Positions 60,846 through 64,000 of a stretch of 64,000 nucleotides of DNA are shown here, piece after piece (within the stretch, counting starts at the first letter, position 1; every line of letters begins with the position of its first letter). The DNA comes from Gerris lacustris (Eukaryota > Arthropoda > Insecta > Hemiptera > Gerridae), in assembly GCA_951217055.1 (NCBI GenBank), contig OX578276.1, positions 57,783,307-57,847,306 on the forward strand, written 5' to 3'. Position numbers and translations under genes: made by a program. A model generated the notes under the pieces. The model saw only the letters and a program-made list of their open reading frames with translations, made no database searches and was not told the DNA's origin.

Positions 60846-62308
60846 CATTGGTGTTATTCATAATATTGACGTTTCGCTTAACTGTAGCATGTATATTGCA
60901 GAAAATATATACTAATCGCTATGTCCTTTTAATATACCTGTATACTAAGAATACTAATTAACTTCTAATGAATTAATAATTTTATATCTATATTAATGTT
61001 TAAAATGCTACAGAATAAGCTCTGTATTTTAGAACTATAATCATTGTAGTTTTTATGGGGTTCGTTATACCTTTAGTCTTTTAAATGGATAACTTTTTAT
61101 AGATCAAACTATAAGCAATTATATTTTTAGAGCAATCAATACAGTAATAAATAGTTACATAACATTTGCATTAAAAGGAGTATAATTTAGAAATAATTAA
61201 ATATACTTATAAGCGATTATAATATAAAAGGTCATTTTTATTATTTCGTATTAATGAATGATATCTACTACTTTTATACTTAGTTTTTTCTCCTTTTTGT
61301 TACAATAAAGAAAAATACAATAAAAAAAAACATATGCATAGTTTTATATTAACTATAATTATGTTGAATATTTTTCTTGATGTGCTCTTTTATAAGTATT
61401 GGTTATTATCTATTTTGTTTCTCTTTTTTAACAGGGTAGAAGTGTAAAGGTTGAGATTTCTATCTGAAGGAGGGTCTGGAGTATCCGTGATGTGCCAGTC
61501 GAGATATTACCGGTACTCAGTGTCGATGTCGTGCACGATTGATTCCATAGTTTTGCAAAACTAAGAAACTGGTGTGAGTTTTCATCTAAGGATCGTGCTT
61601 GTCACAGTTTCTCTCTAATATAAGTCAGTCGCTTTCCTGTCACCCCGGTAGAATTTGTAGTATACCCATAGCCCCGATTCCGGTGACTCCTTGTCACAAT
61701 ATTATTTACTATTCTATTGAAAGAAGTTTTCGACCCGTTTCAACTCGTGATATTTTTTATATTATCTTCAGGACGTTTTCTTCAACTCTATGGCTTCATA
61801 ACGTTCCTTTCACGTTTTTATTTTTGTATTTTAAGAAAAAAAAAAATATATCTTTAAAGATTAAACTTTAATGAGCTGGTAAAACACTAAACGTAAATTT
61901 TGTTACGTATTTACTGTGTCGGTTATTTACAGAAATTCTTGCAACGCATACTATGGTATTAAGGTATTAAAAATACATTTAGATACTAATGGATAAAAAT
62001 GGAATTATGATTTTGTTTAATCATACGGATCAAATAGTCTAGTATCTTTCTCAAATATTTTGGCACCAAAGAATCATTTAATTTTAACTTTGTATAGTAT
62101 TAAAATCATCAGAATTAAAATTATGATATAAGTTGACTATTTCAAAGTCATTGGAACTTGTACAAAACAATACTTAAATATCTATAATAGGTTCAAATAA
62201 GTAACTGTTCAAAACAATCGGTTATGCTCCCTTGTGAAATAGCACAAAATAACTTAAGTGTATTCTTTTTATTGCAATATGGCTTAGTAGTATTTACGGG
62301 GGGGGATT
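60846..62308. other. Unassigned sequence; mixed-composition stretch 61430-61700
   Basis: The 61430-61700 part is less AT-rich. A pyrimidine tract ending AACAG at 61430-61436 looks like a splice acceptor, but no long frame follows in any phase. A 90-codon frame at 61599-61871 (+) is unrecognised. Confidence 0.4.
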
Positions 62309-62310
62309 TA

Positions 62311-63116
62311 CAGGGTGGGCCAAAAAAAACCGCACTTTTTGAACACTTATAGCTGAGCATCGGTAATAGATAGAGATATGGGGTTTGCGGGGGTCTAAAA
62401 ACTACATTCTTCTACTTAGGTGAAAACTATTAGGTGAAAGCCATGCAATGACGGTTTGAAATAGGGTCTTAAAAAAAGTCGTTGTCCGGGTAGAGTCATC
62501 GTTGTTTGGTCTTACAGCTTTGATAGAATGTACACCATATGGTGGAGGGGGGGGGGTCTTTGTAGGTAAGAGGTAGGTAAGAGGTAGGAGTCCCTTAGAG
62601 TTATAACAAAAATTGAAGATGTGTTAAGCACAATGTTGCCTGAAATTAAAGATCAAATGCTAAATTACACGTAAATGCAAGATAGTGCCCCGTCCCATCG
62701 CTCATTGCAAACAATTCAATACTTGCAAGAGAATTGCCCAGACTTCTGGCATAATGCAACATTGTGCTTAACACATCTTCAACGTTTGATATATTATAAC
62801 ACCGAGGGACTCCTACCACTTACCTACAAAGACCCCCCCCCCCCCCCCCCCTCTACCATATGGTAATTTATTCTATCAAAACTATAAGACCAAACAATGA
62901 TGACTACCCAGACAACAACTTTTTTTCAAGACCCTATTTCAAACCGTCATTGCATGGCTTTCACCCTATAGTTTTTAAAGTTATAGATATGAAATTTAAA
63001 GTAAAATAATATAGTTTTCAGACCCCTCAAACCCCATATCTCTATCTATTACAGAAGCTGAGCTATAATTAGTGCGTATAATATACCAAAAAAGTGCGTT
63101 TTTTTGGTCCACCCTG
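62311..63116. mobile_element. Mariner-type snapback element
   Basis: Ends CAGGGTGGGCCAAAAAAAAC and GTTTTTTTGGTCCACCCTG are inverted and flanked by TA on both sides (62309-62310 and 63117-63118), the Tc1/mariner duplication. The inverted match continues nearly to the middle: 62311-62639 against 62756-63116 with a loop of about 116 nt. A G10 run at 62547-62556 lies opposite a C19 run at 62833-62851, and ACCATATGGT occurs on both arms. Confidence 0.9.
62608..62790 (+). pseudogene. Mariner-type transposase fragment in the snapback loop
   Basis: A frame in the inner left arm and loop reads VLSTMLPEIKDQMLNYT, a TAA at 62672-62674, then MQDSAPSHRSL and LQENCPDFW. The Q-D-x-A-P-x-H block with a following NFPDFW-like segment is the second catalytic Asp region of mariner-type transposases. 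The frame then runs into the inverted right arm, where homology stops. The other catalytic Asp residues are missing. Confidence 0.75.
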
Positions 63117-63118
63117 TA

Positions 63119-63490
63119 CATATTTTGTAAGTATATATTCGTAATTCGTAGTTAAAATAAACAGGTCAAGTGTGTGCTAGTCAGCACACAGCAAGGGTCC
63201 GTAGGCCCCCACACTGTATAGTTTAAGTAGTACCCTATGAACTATCCTATGGGTCTGATATTCTCAAAACACATAAACAAACTTTCGATAAAGTATTTTT
63301 TTTTTTGCACCTGAACCTGACTACAACCATATAAATACACCGAAAAGACCATAATTATAAAAAAAACGTATTTGTCAATAAAAAATAAAATAATATTTTT
63401 TTCAAAATTTCCAAAAAGTGGTATCTTCACTTTTGGTCGAAGAATGTTCAGGATTTTTTCAGATATTTTGCACTTCACATAAGCGAGATA
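63119..63490. other. Flank with hairpin 63167-63200
   Basis: CAAGTGTGTGCTAGTCAGCA continuing CACAGCAAGGGTCC has an 8-bp perfect stem TGTGTGCT/AGCACACA and resembles 20975-21005. A 78-codon minus frame at 63242-63478 shows no features. Confidence 0.5.
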
Positions 63491-64000
63491 AAGAGGGGGG
63501 GGGGGGGGGACACGTTTTACACCCGCTTCAAACTCGCAATTACGTTATCTACGTTTTGGCCTAATCTTTATTGAAATGCAAAGAGAAATACAACTTTGTT
63601 AAAAAAAATCTTTTTGATTAAATATTAATAACTGAAATAAGTAATGTTGAAGTAAATTTTCTCCATTTTAATCTTTTTTGGGAAACTTATTTGAAATATT
63701 AATACTTTTCGAATGAATTAACTCGTAATAAATTTGTTAAACCTGATGTTTCAATAGAAATTTATTTCAACAGTCCTGTCCAAAGAAACGATTCAGATGT
63801 AAAAAGGACTTGAAATATAAAAGAAGGAGCTAAATAAAATATTGAATGACAAAAGGGAAGATGCTATATTTTGGTCAGGACACTATTTGACAAAAGACAG
63901 GTGAGTCCTGTTGCTGTCATTCTAACCATTCTTTCACCTGCCTCATTCCTATATCCTTTGACCTGTCAAAAATCCATGAGTAGCTTTACCACAAGGAATA
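63491..64000. other. Unassigned AT-rich sequence with a G run
   Basis: About 16 G at 63494-63509; otherwise nothing recognised to the window end. Confidence 0.5.

Noticed and set aside
61431..61571. Possible internal exon between AACAG and GTGTGAGT
   Set aside because: All three frames are closed, so at best non-coding; too weak to annotate.

Overview
The window is AT-rich, intron-poor-looking eukaryotic DNA with no convincing host protein-coding exon, tRNA gene or rRNA gene. It reads as a dense repeat and transposon graveyard from an arthropod, most likely an insect. The reasons are an errantivirus-like LTR element with a tRNA-Ser type primer site, a Jockey-type non-LTR retrotransposon, a piggyBac-type element with TTAA ends, a mariner-type snapback element, hAT-type elements with 8-bp target duplications, a Penelope-like element and long (AT)n arrays. 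I cannot name the species.

Layout. 0-7 kb: dispersed repeat, a cluster of four alternating 22-bp inverted motifs (1305-1530), a Helitron-like protein scrap (3710-3862) and a 59-bp perfect palindrome (4463-4521). 7.6-9.3 kb: a 1.7-kb foldback element with about 600-bp arms and nested hairpins. 9.3-26 kb: mostly unassigned AT-rich DNA with (AT)n arrays, copies of dispersed families A and B, tRNA-derived SINE pieces, one intact 121-codon ORF of unknown nature (13570-13932) and GC-rich hairpins at 21.9-22.1 kb. 26.8-28.5 kb: a deleted errantivirus-like provirus, LTR-PBS-env-LTR, lacking gag and pol. 29.7 kb: a 5S rRNA-derived fragment behind two perfect hairpins. 31.2-35.7 kb: a nearly full-length but broken Jockey-like element on the minus strand. 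37.0-39.6 kb: a second, 5'-truncated LINE on the minus strand, split by a 983-bp piggyBac-type element. 41-46 kb: a small MITE and more copies of families A and B. 46.5-51.1 kb: a nested stack in which a 3.46-kb hAT-type element with a perfect 8-bp duplication sits inside another repeat and itself contains a SINE, two smaller inverted-repeat elements and a hammerhead-like motif. 53.6-55.2 kb: a second hAT-type element with a perfect 8-bp duplication. 58.6-59.7 kb: the 3' part of a Penelope-like element (RT plus GIY-YIG) with only two evident frame breaks. 62.3-63.1 kb: a mariner-type snapback whose loop holds part of the transposase.

Nothing here forms an operon or pathway. The links between features are insertion order (piggyBac into LINE; hAT into an older repeat; LTR element at the edge of a TA tract) and a recurring theme of long inverted repeats that would fold into hairpin RNA if transcribed. 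Element ends are firm where a target duplication is visible (piggyBac, both hATs, mariner) and approximate elsewhere. All homology calls come from reading motifs by eye; no database was searched.
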